64,000 nucleotides of DNA from Clostridia bacterium (GTDB lineage Bacteria > Bacillota > Clostridia > Christensenellales > Borkfalkiaceae): assembly GCA_017399185.1 (NCBI GenBank), contig JAFQEA010000005.1, forward strand, positions 180,674-244,673, read 5' to 3'. Position 1 is the first letter of the stretch; every line of letters begins with the position of its first letter. The notes under the pieces are model-generated. The model searched no databases and was not told where the DNA came from. It saw only the letters and a program-made list of their open reading frames with translations. Made by a program: the position numbers and the translations under genes. This document shows positions 43,834-51,652 of the stretch, piece by piece.

Positions 43834-45567
43834 ATGATAAATCTTAAAATTAATAATATTCCTGTAAGCGTTCCGGAAGGAACAACTATTTTAGAAGCCG
43901 CTAGGGTTGCAGGTATTAAAATTCCTACCCTTTGCTATATGAAGGAAATCAATGCAATCGGTGCTTGCCGTATCTGCGTTGTTGAAGTTAAAGGCGCGCG
44001 CGGTTACGCAGCGGCTTGCGTTCACCCTGTTGCTGAAGGTATGGAAGTTTTCACTGACACACCTGCAATCCGTAAATCACGCAAGGCGACTTTAGAGCTT
44101 ATTTTATCCGACCATAATAAGGACTGCTTATCATGCGACAGAAATATGCATTGTGAGCTTCAAGCCCTTTCTTATGAATACGGTTGCGATGCAAACAAGT
44201 ATAAAGGCGTTGTAAACGAATTTGAAAAGGATTTCTCAACGGATTATCTCGTTCGTGATAACCAAAAATGTATCCTTTGCCGTCGTTGCGTTGCTGTTTG
44301 TAACAAAATTCAACACTGCGGCGTAATCAATCCGTTAAACCGTGGTTTTGCAACTGAAATCGGTCAAGCTTTTGGCGAAGATTTAGATTCTTCACCATGT
44401 TCAGGCTGTGGTCAATGCATCAACGTTTGCCCAACGGGCGCTTTAACCGAAAAGAGCGAAATCGACAAGGTTTTAGAAGCTATTGCTGACCCTGATAAGG
44501 TTGTTATCGCAGGCGTTGCACCATCTGTACGTGCCGGTTTAGGCGAAGAATTCGGCTATCCTATCGGCACAAACGTTGAAGGTAAGATGGTTCAGGCTAT
44601 GAAGATGCTTCAATTTGATAAGGTATTTGACGTAAACGTTACTGCTGACCTTACCATTTTAGAAGAAGCAAACGAGCTTGTTGAAAGAATTACAACGGGC
44701 GGCACGCTTCCAATGATTACAAGCTGTTCACCTGGTTGGGTTAGATTCTTGGAATACTACTATCCTGAACTTATTCCAAACCTTTCAACCTGCAAATCAC
44801 CACAACAAATGTTTGGTGCTATCGTTAAAACCTATTACGCACGCAAAATGGGTATTGATCCTGCCAAGATTTACGTTGTATCAGTTATGCCATGCGTTGC
44901 TAAAAAGTTTGAAAAAACGCGTGAAAACCAAGCTGCTGCAGGCTATCCTGATATTGACGCAGCAATTACCAGCCGTGAGCTTGCCAAAATGATTAAGCGC
45001 GCAGGTATCTTATTTACAGATATTCCTGACGCTCAATTTGATAACCCATTGGGCGAATATTCAGGCGCAAGCGTTATCTTTGGTGCGACGGGCGGCGTTA
45101 TGGAAGCAGCACTCCGTACCGCGGTTGAAACTATCACAGGTCAAACCTTGGAAAACCCTGAATTCACCGAAGTAAGGGGTACAAAGGGCATCAAGGAAGC
45201 ATGCTATAAGGTAGGCGATTTAGAAGTTAAGGTTGCAGTTGCATCCGGTTTAGAAAACGCAAGAATTATTTGCGACCAGATCAAGAACGGTACGTCACCA
45301 TATCAATTTATTGAAATCATGGCATGCCCGGGCGGCTGTGTAAACGGCGGTGGTCAACCTATCGTTGATGCTTATACAAGACGCAACGTTGACGTTCAGG
45401 CTTTAAGGGCTAAAGTTTTATACGACATCGATAAAGCTGCACCTATCAGAAAGAGCCACGAAAGCCCTGTTGTTAAGGCAATCTATGAAGAATTCCTTGG
45501 TAAACCAGGCAGTCACGAAGCACACGAAATTTTACACACAACTTACGTTGAAAGAAAGAAATATTAA
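43834..45567 (+). CDS. [FeFe] hydrogenase catalytic subunit
   Basis: 577 residues: N-terminal [2Fe-2S] (CYMKEINAIGACRICVVEV), His-Cys3 site (HNKDCLSCDRNMHC), two [4Fe-4S] motifs (CILCRRCVAVC, CSGCGQCINVC) and an H-cluster domain with loops TSCSPGW (Ser where many have Cys), VMPCVAKKFE and MACPGGCVNGGGQ. C-terminal small-subunit-like segment present. It oxidises or evolves H2. As part of HydABC it likely uses NADH and reduced ferredoxin together. Its maturation genes hydEFG are not in this window. Confidence 0.94.
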   Translation: MINLKINNIPVSVPEGTTILEAARVAGIKIPTLCYMKEINAIGACRICVVEVKGARGYAAACVHPVAEGMEVFTDTPAIRKSRKATLELILSDHNKDCLSCDRNMHCELQALSYEYGCDANKYKGVVNEFEKDFSTDYLVRDNQKCILCRRCVAVCNKIQHCGVINPLNRGFATEIGQAFGEDLDSSPCSGCGQCINVCPTGALTEKSEIDKVLEAIADPDKVVIAGVAPSVRAGLGEEFGYPIGTNVEGKMVQAMKMLQFDKVFDVNVTADLTILEEANELVERITTGGTLPMITSCSPGWVRFLEYYYPELIPNLSTCKSPQQMFGAIVKTYYARKMGIDPAKIYVVSVMPCVAKKFEKTRENQAAAGYPDIDAAITSRELAKMIKRAGILFTDIPDAQFDNPLGEYSGASVIFGATGGVMEAALRTAVETITGQTLENPEFTEVRGTKGIKEACYKVGDLEVKVAVASGLENARIICDQIKNGTSPYQFIEIMACPGGCVNGGGQPIVDAYTRRNVDVQALRAKVLYDIDKAAPIRKSHESPVVKAIYEEFLGKPGSHEAHEILHTTYVERKKY

Positions 45568-45596
45568 TTTTAGCGCAAGTTTAGCATAAAAATATA

Positions 45597-45628
45597 AAAA
45601 CGGTTGTCTTTTTTGACAACCGTTTTTT
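45597..45628 (+). terminator. Terminator of the hydrogenase operon
   Basis: AAAACGGTTGTC TTTTTT GACAACCGTTTTTT, perfect stem. Confidence 0.92.
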
Positions 45629-45654
45629 GTGTGAAAAATCCTTCACGATTACTT

Positions 45655-45684
45655 AAAAGTCCGCCTATAAGCCGATTATCGGCA
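45655..45684 (+). repeat. Dispersed intergenic element, copy 4
   Basis: AAAAGTCC then GCCTATAAGCCGATTATCG, followed by GCATTTTTT; a full match to the consensus, about 25 kb from copies 1-3. Confidence 0.75.
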
Positions 45685-45755
45685 TTTTTTACAATCAAGG
45701 ATAAAATTTGCAGGGGTTTAAAGAAATACTTTTTAAATAAATAATAGTTATTTAT

Positions 45756-45784
45756 TTGACACCTTTTGTGAATTGTGATAGAAT
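45756..45784 (+). promoter_or_regulatory. Promoter of the ABC ATPase gene
   Basis: TTGACA (45756-45761), 17 bases, TAGAAT (45779-45784). Confidence 0.75.
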
Positions 45785-45864
45785 TGTGAAGAATCAAGAA
45801 TTAATTATGCTTGCCAGTTAATTGGCTCACAGCTTTAACAGTGAAAGGAGATCTGCTTATCAAT

Positions 45865-46623
45865 ATGCAAACAGACGTTAAATTAGTATTGAAAAACTTT
45901 ACAAAGCGTTACGGCAAGTCTGACGTTTACGCTGTTAAAGACGCCTGCCTAGAAGTTCACGGCGGCGAAATTTTCGGCTTTTTAGGTCCTAACGGTGCAG
46001 GTAAGTCAACCATTATCAAAAGCATGGTTGGTATTCAGACTATAACTGGCGGTTCTATTGAAGTTGCCGGCTTTGACGTTAAAACCGATCCGGTTTCAGC
46101 AAAGCGTCAGATTGGCTTTGTGCCCGACCATTACGCCCTTTATGAAAATCTTACCGCAAGGGAATACATTAACTACATTGCAGACCTGTACGACGTGCCT
46201 GAAAAGGACTTTAACGAACGGCTGAACCGCTTTTTAGACCTTTTTGAATTCCATAACGCAATCGATAGGCAAATAAAAACCTATTCACACGGTATGAAGC
46301 AAAAAGTTACCATTATGTCAGCACTTATCCATAACCCCAAGGTCTGGATTTTAGATGAGCCTTTAACCGGTTTAGACCCAAACAGTATCTTCCAAGTAAA
46401 GGAGTGTATGCGCCGCCACGCCGAAGAAGGCAATATCGTATTTTTCTCAAGCCATATTATTGACGTTGTTGAACGTATTTGTGACCGTATTGCAATTATC
46501 CGTAAGGGGCAGATTCAATGCGTAAAAACCGTTGAAGAAATCGAAAAGACAGGCGTCACGTTAGAGCAGTTTTACTTAAACGTAATTGAAGGCACGCAGG
46601 TTGACGCTATTCAAGTTAAATAA
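45865..46623 (+). CDS. ABC transporter ATP-binding protein
   Basis: About 252 residues with Walker A GPNGAGKST, Q-loop region, signature SHGMKQKV, Walker B VWILDEPLTGLDP and H-switch FFSSHIIDVVE, as in the exporter-type CcmA family. The ATG at 45865 follows AAAGGAG at an unusually long distance of 14 bases; a longer frame from 45811 has no support. It is a single gene with its own promoter and terminator, and no permease lies next to it, so its membrane partner must be encoded elsewhere. Confidence 0.88.
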   Translation: MQTDVKLVLKNFTKRYGKSDVYAVKDACLEVHGGEIFGFLGPNGAGKSTIIKSMVGIQTITGGSIEVAGFDVKTDPVSAKRQIGFVPDHYALYENLTAREYINYIADLYDVPEKDFNERLNRFLDLFEFHNAIDRQIKTYSHGMKQKVTIMSALIHNPKVWILDEPLTGLDPNSIFQVKECMRRHAEEGNIVFFSSHIIDVVERICDRIAIIRKGQIQCVKTVEEIEKTGVTLEQFYLNVIEGTQVDAIQVK

Positions 46624-46629
46624 CAATTT

Positions 46630-46660
46630 GCCTTTATCGCAAGATAAAGGCTTTTATTTT
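46630..46660 (+). terminator. Terminator after the ABC ATPase
   Basis: GCCTTTATC GCAA GATAAAGGC, perfect 9-bp stem with a GCAA tetraloop, then TTTTATTTT. Confidence 0.92.
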
Positions 46661-46763
46661 GATATAAAAAAGGTCTTAAAGGTAAATTTTGCTAATTATT
46701 TAGGCATAAAGTGCTTTAAAATATATATTTTGTTCAAGTTTTTAAAAAACAGGCGATATTTTG

Positions 46764-46792
46764 TTGACTTTTTTTATTATTTGTAATAAAAT
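46764..46792 (+). promoter_or_regulatory. Promoter of tRNA-Trp
   Basis: TTGACT (46764-46769), 17 bases, TAAAAT (46787-46792), 25 bases before the tRNA. Confidence 0.75.
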
Positions 46793-46816
46793 CTTAATGT
46801 TGTCAAGCGGCAATAT

Positions 46817-46891
46817 AGGGGAGTGGCTCAACGGTAGAGTAGCGGTCTCCAAAACCGTAGGTTGCGTGTTCGAATCGCGTCTCCCCTGCCA
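46817..46891 (+). tRNA. tRNA-Trp (CCA)
   Basis: Acceptor AGGGGAG pairs with CTCCCCT; anticodon loop CTCCAAAAC gives CCA; T-loop GTTCGAATC; CCA end encoded. A terminator-like hairpin follows at 46894-46925. Confidence 0.95.
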
Positions 46892-46893
46892 AA

Positions 46894-46925
46894 AGGGTAC
46901 AGTTATCAGCTGTACTCTTTTTTAT
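46894..46925 (+). terminator. Terminator after tRNA-Trp
   Basis: GGGTACAG and CTGTACTC arms followed by TTTTTT. Confidence 0.75.
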
Positions 46926-47023
46926 TTTTTTAAACCTGTGCCGCATTTTACATATTCACACAATTTTCATTTCCCAAAAGGACTTTTCAAAGGCGGATTA
47001 TGGCTCAAATTAACGCTTAAAAA

Positions 47024-47054
47024 GTGCGTTTAATCGACTTATAGGCCAACTTTT
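47024..47054 (-). repeat. Dispersed intergenic element, copy 5
   Basis: Minus strand: AAAAGTTG then GCCTATAAGTCGATTAAACG; one extra A near the end relative to the consensus. Confidence 0.7.
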
Positions 47055-47105
47055 ACAAAAATTGGGCAAGTAATCCTACGTAGGCGCTGCACGGGTATAA
47101 TTTAA

Positions 47106-47134
47106 TTGACAAAATACATAAAATACTGTAAAAT
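47106..47134 (+). promoter_or_regulatory. Promoter of the PlsC-like gene
   Basis: TTGACA (47106-47111), 17 bases, TAAAAT (47129-47134). Confidence 0.8.
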
Positions 47135-47208
47135 TAATAAAGTAAGTAAATTCACCATATTAGCTTTAAATCTGATTTAACTAATACGCCAAACGCGAAA
47201 GGGGGAAT

Positions 47209-47958
47209 ATGGCAAAGAAGGAATACAAGGTTGTTAAGAAGAGAAATCTTTTTAACAAATTCTTAAAAGGTTTAATCCGCATTTTTAAAACAAAGCCAAG
47301 CATCGTTAATCTTAATAACGAGCCGCTTATCGATAAAGCAATTTACGTTTCTAACCACTCGGGTGCAAGCGGTCCAATGACGTATGAAATGTTCTTTCCA
47401 AAGCGCATGACGCCTTGGGGCGCGCACGAAATGTGCGGTAACTATAAATCACGTTGGAACTATTTATATCACGTATTTTACCGCCAAAAAATGCATTGGA
47501 GCAAGCCTAAAGCCTTTATCATTGCAACGTTATTTGCGATAATTTCAAAGCTTTTATATAACAGCGTTGGTCTTATTGGAACTTATCACGATACACGCCT
47601 TTTAAAAACTATGCGTGATAGTACCAAGGTGCTTGACGAGAATATGCCACTTCTTATCTTCCCTGAAGATTCAACCTTGGGCTATTTAGAGCCGCCTGAA
47701 AGCTTTAATAAGGGCTACTTAACCATGTCAAAGCTTTACTATAAGTTACGCAAGGTTGACTTACCAATCTATCCAATGTATTACAGCAAGAAAAAGGCGT
47801 TGTTCGTCGTAGGTGAGCCTATCTACTATAACAGGCTTATTGAAGAAGGCTTTGATGAAGACCAGATTAACAATCAGGTTTTAGATGCCGTTACAAGACT
47901 TTATTTTGAACACGTTCAGGTATGTAGTGACGTTAAGCAAATCGAAGAAACTAAATAA
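47209..47958 (+). CDS. Divergent PlsC-like acyltransferase
   Basis: 249 residues. The overall pattern of a lysophospholipid acyltransferase is visible: YVSNHSGASG in place of the NHxxxxD motif, a central basic/aromatic region, and PLLIFPEDSTLGY in place of FPEGTR. The aspartate of the HX4D catalytic pair is replaced by glycine, and the second motif is altered, so it may act on an unusual acceptor or be non-catalytic. AAAGGGGGA precedes the ATG. It is monocistronic. A regular plsC is at 58892. Confidence 0.65.
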   Translation: MAKKEYKVVKKRNLFNKFLKGLIRIFKTKPSIVNLNNEPLIDKAIYVSNHSGASGPMTYEMFFPKRMTPWGAHEMCGNYKSRWNYLYHVFYRQKMHWSKPKAFIIATLFAIISKLLYNSVGLIGTYHDTRLLKTMRDSTKVLDENMPLLIFPEDSTLGYLEPPESFNKGYLTMSKLYYKLRKVDLPIYPMYYSKKKALFVVGEPIYYNRLIEEGFDEDQINNQVLDAVTRLYFEHVQVCSDVKQIEETK

Positions 47959-47969
47959 TTTTAAGTACG

Positions 47970-47991
47970 AAAGCCCAATCGGGCTTTTTTC
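47970..47991 (+). terminator. Terminator after the PlsC-like gene
   Basis: AAAGCCC AATC GGGCTTTTTT. Confidence 0.8.
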
Positions 47992-48006
47992 TTTTCAAAA
48001 ATGTAA

Positions 48007-48035
48007 AAGCAACAGCCCAAGTCAGGCTGTTGCTT
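48007..48035 (-). terminator. Terminator of the PH-like membrane gene
   Basis: AAGCAACAGCC / GGCTGTTGCTT stem; on the minus strand it is followed by TTACATTTTT. Confidence 0.7.
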
Positions 48036-48082
48036 AATTTTGTAATTACAGTTAAATATTTATGCGTGATTATAAATAAATA

Positions 48083-48634
48083 TTAGTTTTCTTCAGGTTC
48101 TTCATTGCGGGCGTTGATAATAAGCGCACCGATTTCATCAATGATTTCTTTAGCCAGTAACTGGTCAACCTGAACGATTGTTTTGTTAATTGTATTACCA
48201 AAAGCCCTTTTACGCGTTAAGGATTCGCTTTCGCTATAGCTGCCGATTGCAAAGGGTGATTCGATTGCGCCTTTTGTTGTGATTACAAGATAAAATACGC
48301 ATGCACGAAGCTTTTCGTTTGCGCGCTTGATACCTGCGATACCGCCTAAAAGCGCGCCGATGATAGTACAGCACCAAATAATGGATATAACCTTTAAAAA
48401 CATTGGGCCGCCGCGTGCATTTTTCATAAATGCGCCTTCAACGCCGACGATATCTTCAATAGCGTGCTCCTGACGCTTGATTGTCAGGTTGCTTTCTGAA
48501 GCGTTAATAATACGTTTATTGGTTAAAACAAGATTGGTATGTAATTTTTTATTATCCTTTTGAAGAGCTCCGCCCGTAACCGAATAGGACCATTCTTTGA
48601 TAAGGACTTCGCCATTTGCTAATTTTAATTCCAT
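48083..48634 (-). CDS. PH-like domain membrane protein
   Basis: 183 residues. N-terminal part (ELKLANGEVLIKEWSYSVTGG, then LVLTNKRIINAS) resembles the bacterial PH domain fold; a hydrophobic segment (VISIIWCCTIIGALLGGIAGI) follows, then a second beta-rich part and a helical tail. Such proteins are found in the bacterial cell envelope but their role is unclear. Start at 48634 follows AAAGGAGC; a longer frame from 48691 overlaps the promoter. Divergent from rnhA. Confidence 0.65.
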   Translation of the reverse strand: MELKLANGEVLIKEWSYSVTGGALQKDNKKLHTNLVLTNKRIINASESNLTIKRQEHAIEDIVGVEGAFMKNARGGPMFLKVISIIWCCTIIGALLGGIAGIKRANEKLRACVFYLVITTKGAIESPFAIGSYSESESLTRKRAFGNTINKTIVQVDQLLAKEIIDEIGALIINARNEEPEEN

Positions 48635-48658
48635 AAGATAGCTCCTTTGTTTTTTTAA

Positions 48659-48687
48659 ATTATAGCACCGCGCGCTTAAACTGTCAA
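48659..48687 (-). promoter_or_regulatory. Consensus promoter, PH-like gene
   Basis: Minus strand: TTGACA (48687-48682), 17 bases, TATAAT (48664-48659). Confidence 0.88.
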
Positions 48688-48734
48688 GCATAATTTTGTA
48701 AACTCTAACCCCAAGATAAAGCGGTGTATAATGA

Positions 48735-48763
48735 TTGACTTACCAAAACAAGTGTGTTAAAAT
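48735..48763 (+). promoter_or_regulatory. Promoter of rnhA
   Basis: TTGACT (48735-48740), 17 bases, TAAAAT (48758-48763). Confidence 0.8.
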
Positions 48764-48789
48764 TAACGTAAACAAAATTTGGTGATAAA

Positions 48790-49233
48790 ATGAAAACGGT
48801 TGACATTTACACGGACGGCGCTTGCTCGTATAATCCGGGGCCCGGCGGTTGGGCGGCAATACTTATGTATAAAGGTGTGGAAAAGGAAATTTCCGGCGGC
48901 GCGCTTGATACAACTAATAATTATATGGAAGTTTTAGCCTGCATAAACGGGCTTAAGGCTTTGAAAGAGATATGTAAGGTAAATCTTTACAGCGATTCAG
49001 CCTACCTTGTTAACGCAATTAATAACGGCTGGCTTGACGCGTGGCGATACAGCGGCTGGAAAACTGCCGACCGTAAACCCGTTAAAAACCGTGAGCTTTG
49101 GGAAGAGCTTACTGCTTTACTTGATAAGCACCAAGTTACCTTTATAAAGGTAAAGGGGCACGCTGATAACAAATACAATAACCGCTGTGACGCGCTTGCC
49201 CGCGGTGAAATTTCAAAGCTTACCCAGGCTTGA
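48790..49233 (+). CDS. rnhA: Ribonuclease HI
   Basis: 147 residues, usual length. Catalytic set: Asp in YTDGACSYNPGPGGW, Glu in NNYMEVLA, Asp in LYSDSAYLVN, and the last Asp in GHADNKYNNRCDALA. It removes RNA from RNA-DNA hybrids. GGTGA precedes the ATG, and it has its own promoter divergent from the PH-like gene. Confidence 0.96.
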   Translation: MKTVDIYTDGACSYNPGPGGWAAILMYKGVEKEISGGALDTTNNYMEVLACINGLKALKEICKVNLYSDSAYLVNAINNGWLDAWRYSGWKTADRKPVKNRELWEELTALLDKHQVTFIKVKGHADNKYNNRCDALARGEISKLTQA

Positions 49234-49314
49234 TTTTATAAATTGACTTACAAAGGCAATAAAATGATACACAAAAGATATATTATTAAAGGATTTAGTT
49301 TATAATATATTTGT

Positions 49315-50274
49315 ATGGGTAATCTTACTGATAACACTAAAAAAAAGAATAAAAATTTAACAAATAATCAAACCAAGAACGTGATTTTAAGCATTGCTCT
49401 AATTTTAGCTTTATGCGCGCTGTCCGTTCTTTTTATTATAAAAACAATGTCGCTTGACAATGCGCCGCTATATAATTATCGCGTTCATATTTTAAGCATC
49501 GGCGTAAGCCTTGTGGGCGCTTTAGCGTGCGTTATGATTGTCTTGCTTGTTATAAATAAAACTAAAATCTATAGGCTGCTTTTATCTGCGTTAATATTGA
49601 TTACGCTGATTTTAGGCGGATTATATTTGCTTATTAAAAGCGGAATTTTTCAAAAAATATCTTCTATTGAAGAACTACGCGAATACATCAAAAGCTTCGG
49701 TACGCAAGCCTTTTTTGCAACCCTTATTATGCAAATTCTGCAGGTTGTAGCATTACCTATACCGGGCGTAATCGCAATAGGTGTTTCAGTTGCGCTGTTT
49801 GGTCCGATAAAGGGCGCGCTTATTAGCTTTTTAGGCATATTTATTGGTTCAATGATAGCCTTTTTTATCGGTCGCAAGCTTGGTAAAAGGGCAGTTTGCT
49901 GGATAGTTGGTGAAGACACGTTAAACAAGGTGCAGGATTCCGTTAAGGGTAAGGATAAAATCGTTTTGACCTTTATGTTTTTATTCCCGTTTTTCCCCGA
50001 CGACGTTTTGTGCTTTGTTGCAGGGCTTTCAACCATGCCGACAAAATATTTTATCATAATGATAATCGTTACACGTATAATTTCGGTCACGACGACTGCT
50101 TTTTCCGTCAATGGTAACATTATCCCTTATGATACCTGGTGGGGGATACTGATTTGGGCAGTCCTTATCGGCGCAACGTTTTTATTTTCCTACTATTTTT
50201 ATAAAAACAGCGATAAATTCAAAATTTTTAACAAATCAAAAAACGACAAAAGCAAGGATAAGATAGCTAAATGA
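49315..50274 (+). CDS. TVP38/TMEM64-type membrane protein
   Basis: 319 residues. Lys/Asn-rich cytoplasmic start, then five to six membrane helices. The central GVIAIGVSVALFGPIKGALISFLGIFIGSMIAFFIGRKLGKRAV and FMFLFPFFPDDVLCFVAGLS are the SNARE-associated (PF09335) core of the TVP38/DedA group, linked to lipid scrambling or membrane homeostasis. The stop overlaps the dinB start (ATGA), so both are co-translated. Confidence 0.85.
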   Translation: MGNLTDNTKKKNKNLTNNQTKNVILSIALILALCALSVLFIIKTMSLDNAPLYNYRVHILSIGVSLVGALACVMIVLLVINKTKIYRLLLSALILITLILGGLYLLIKSGIFQKISSIEELREYIKSFGTQAFFATLIMQILQVVALPIPGVIAIGVSVALFGPIKGALISFLGIFIGSMIAFFIGRKLGKRAVCWIVGEDTLNKVQDSVKGKDKIVLTFMFLFPFFPDDVLCFVAGLSTMPTKYFIIMIIVTRIISVTTTAFSVNGNIIPYDTWWGILIWAVLIGATFLFSYYFYKNSDKFKIFNKSKNDKSKDKIAK

Positions 50275-51509
50275 GAACGATTTTGCACTCTGATCTGAAT
50301 AATTTTTACGCATCTTGTGAGCAGGTTTTAAACCCAACGCTTAAAGGCGTTGCTTTTGCAGTGTGCGGAAGCGTGGAAGACAGACACGGCATAATTTTAG
50401 CCAAAAGTCAGCTTGCAAAGGAAATGGGCGTTAAAACGGCAATGACCATAAAGGCGGCAAAGGATTTGTGTCCCGACCTTGTGCTTGTTCGCGCCCGCCT
50501 TGATTTGTACGTTGAGTTTTCCGAAAAGGTTCGCCAGATTTATTTGGAGTTTACCGACCACGTTGAGCCGTTTGGGATAGATGAAGCCTGGCTTGACGTA
50601 ACCAACTCCAAAATCTTTGGCACGGGTGAGGAAATCGCAGAAAAAATCCGCCGGCGCGTTAAAGAATTAGGTCTTACCGTATCGGTTGGCGTAAGCTTTA
50701 ATAAGATTTTTGCAAAGCTTGGCTCTGACCTTAAAAAGCCTGACGCGGTAACGGTTATCAGTCAGGATAACTTTAAGCAAAAGGTGTGGCCGCTTGGCGT
50801 AGGCGAACTATTAAACGTCGGCAGACGCACGGCAGAAAAGCTTAAAAAATACAATATTTTAACCATTGGCGATTTGGCGAAAACAGATAAGTGCTTTTTG
50901 GAAAAGTCCTTTGGCAAGGCGGGTGCTATGATGTATATTTATGCAAACGGGCTTGACACTTCACCCGTAAGGCTTTACACTAACCCCGACATTGTTAAGT
51001 CGGTTGGCAACAGCATGACGTGCTATCGCGATTTAAAGGATATTGAAGACGTGCATATTATGCTTTCGGTGCTTTGTGACAGCGTTTCGCAAAGGGTAAT
51101 ACGTCACGATTTAGGTAGGGCAAACACGGTGACGTTATCTATCCGTGACGAAAACCTATCCACCATAACCCGTCAGGCAAAGCTTGTTCCGCCATCGAAC
51201 ATTGCAGATGATATTTTAGAGCTATCCTTAAAGCTTTTTAAGGAGAATTATTCCTTCCAGAACGGAATACGCTCTTTAGGCGTTGCCGTTAGCGACTTTA
51301 ACAATGAATCAGAGCAGCTTTCTATTTTTGAAAACGCTGAAGATTACGAAAAAAGGCTTAAGCTTTCAAAAACGATAGGCGGTATCCGCGATAAATACGG
51401 TGCAAAGAGCGTAACTAAAGCCATTAACCTGAAGGATACGCGTATCTCGCGTGAAGACCCTGAAAATAATCACGTTGTTCATCCGCAATCCTTTTCGCCA
51501 AAGCAATAA
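50271..51509 (+). CDS. dinB: Y-family DNA polymerase IV
   Basis: 412 residues. Palm motifs LHSDLNNFYASCE and PFGIDEAWLDVT provide the metal-binding Asp/Glu; helix-hairpin-helix region LLNVGRRTAEKLKKYNI; little-finger domain follows; a C-terminal EQLSIF is a beta-clamp binding motif. It performs translesion synthesis. It follows the TVP38-like gene with overlap; no LexA site was recognised. Confidence 0.92.
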   Translation: MRTILHSDLNNFYASCEQVLNPTLKGVAFAVCGSVEDRHGIILAKSQLAKEMGVKTAMTIKAAKDLCPDLVLVRARLDLYVEFSEKVRQIYLEFTDHVEPFGIDEAWLDVTNSKIFGTGEEIAEKIRRRVKELGLTVSVGVSFNKIFAKLGSDLKKPDAVTVISQDNFKQKVWPLGVGELLNVGRRTAEKLKKYNILTIGDLAKTDKCFLEKSFGKAGAMMYIYANGLDTSPVRLYTNPDIVKSVGNSMTCYRDLKDIEDVHIMLSVLCDSVSQRVIRHDLGRANTVTLSIRDENLSTITRQAKLVPPSNIADDILELSLKLFKENYSFQNGIRSLGVAVSDFNNESEQLSIFENAEDYEKRLKLSKTIGGIRDKYGAKSVTKAINLKDTRISREDPENNHVVHPQSFSPKQ

Positions 51510-51535
51510 ATTTTGCAGCTTAATAAAATAATTTA

Positions 51536-51574
51536 CAAAAAGGGTGTTTTTCAATTTGATAAACGCCTTTTTTA
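51536..51574 (+). terminator. Terminator after dinB
   Basis: AAAAAGGGTGTTT / AAACGCCTTTTTT stem with a wobble pair; its 3' half overlaps the next promoter. Confidence 0.75.
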
Positions 51575-51583
51575 TGTTATAAT
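51556..51583 (+). promoter_or_regulatory. Promoter overlapping the dinB terminator
   Basis: TTGATA (51556-51561), 16 bases, TATAAT (51578-51583). Confidence 0.65.
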
Positions 51584-51652
51584 TAAGTAAGAAAATTTTG
51601 ATGCTTTTACCACACACGGTTAATTACGAAAGCTTAAAAGCGTTAGGACGAT

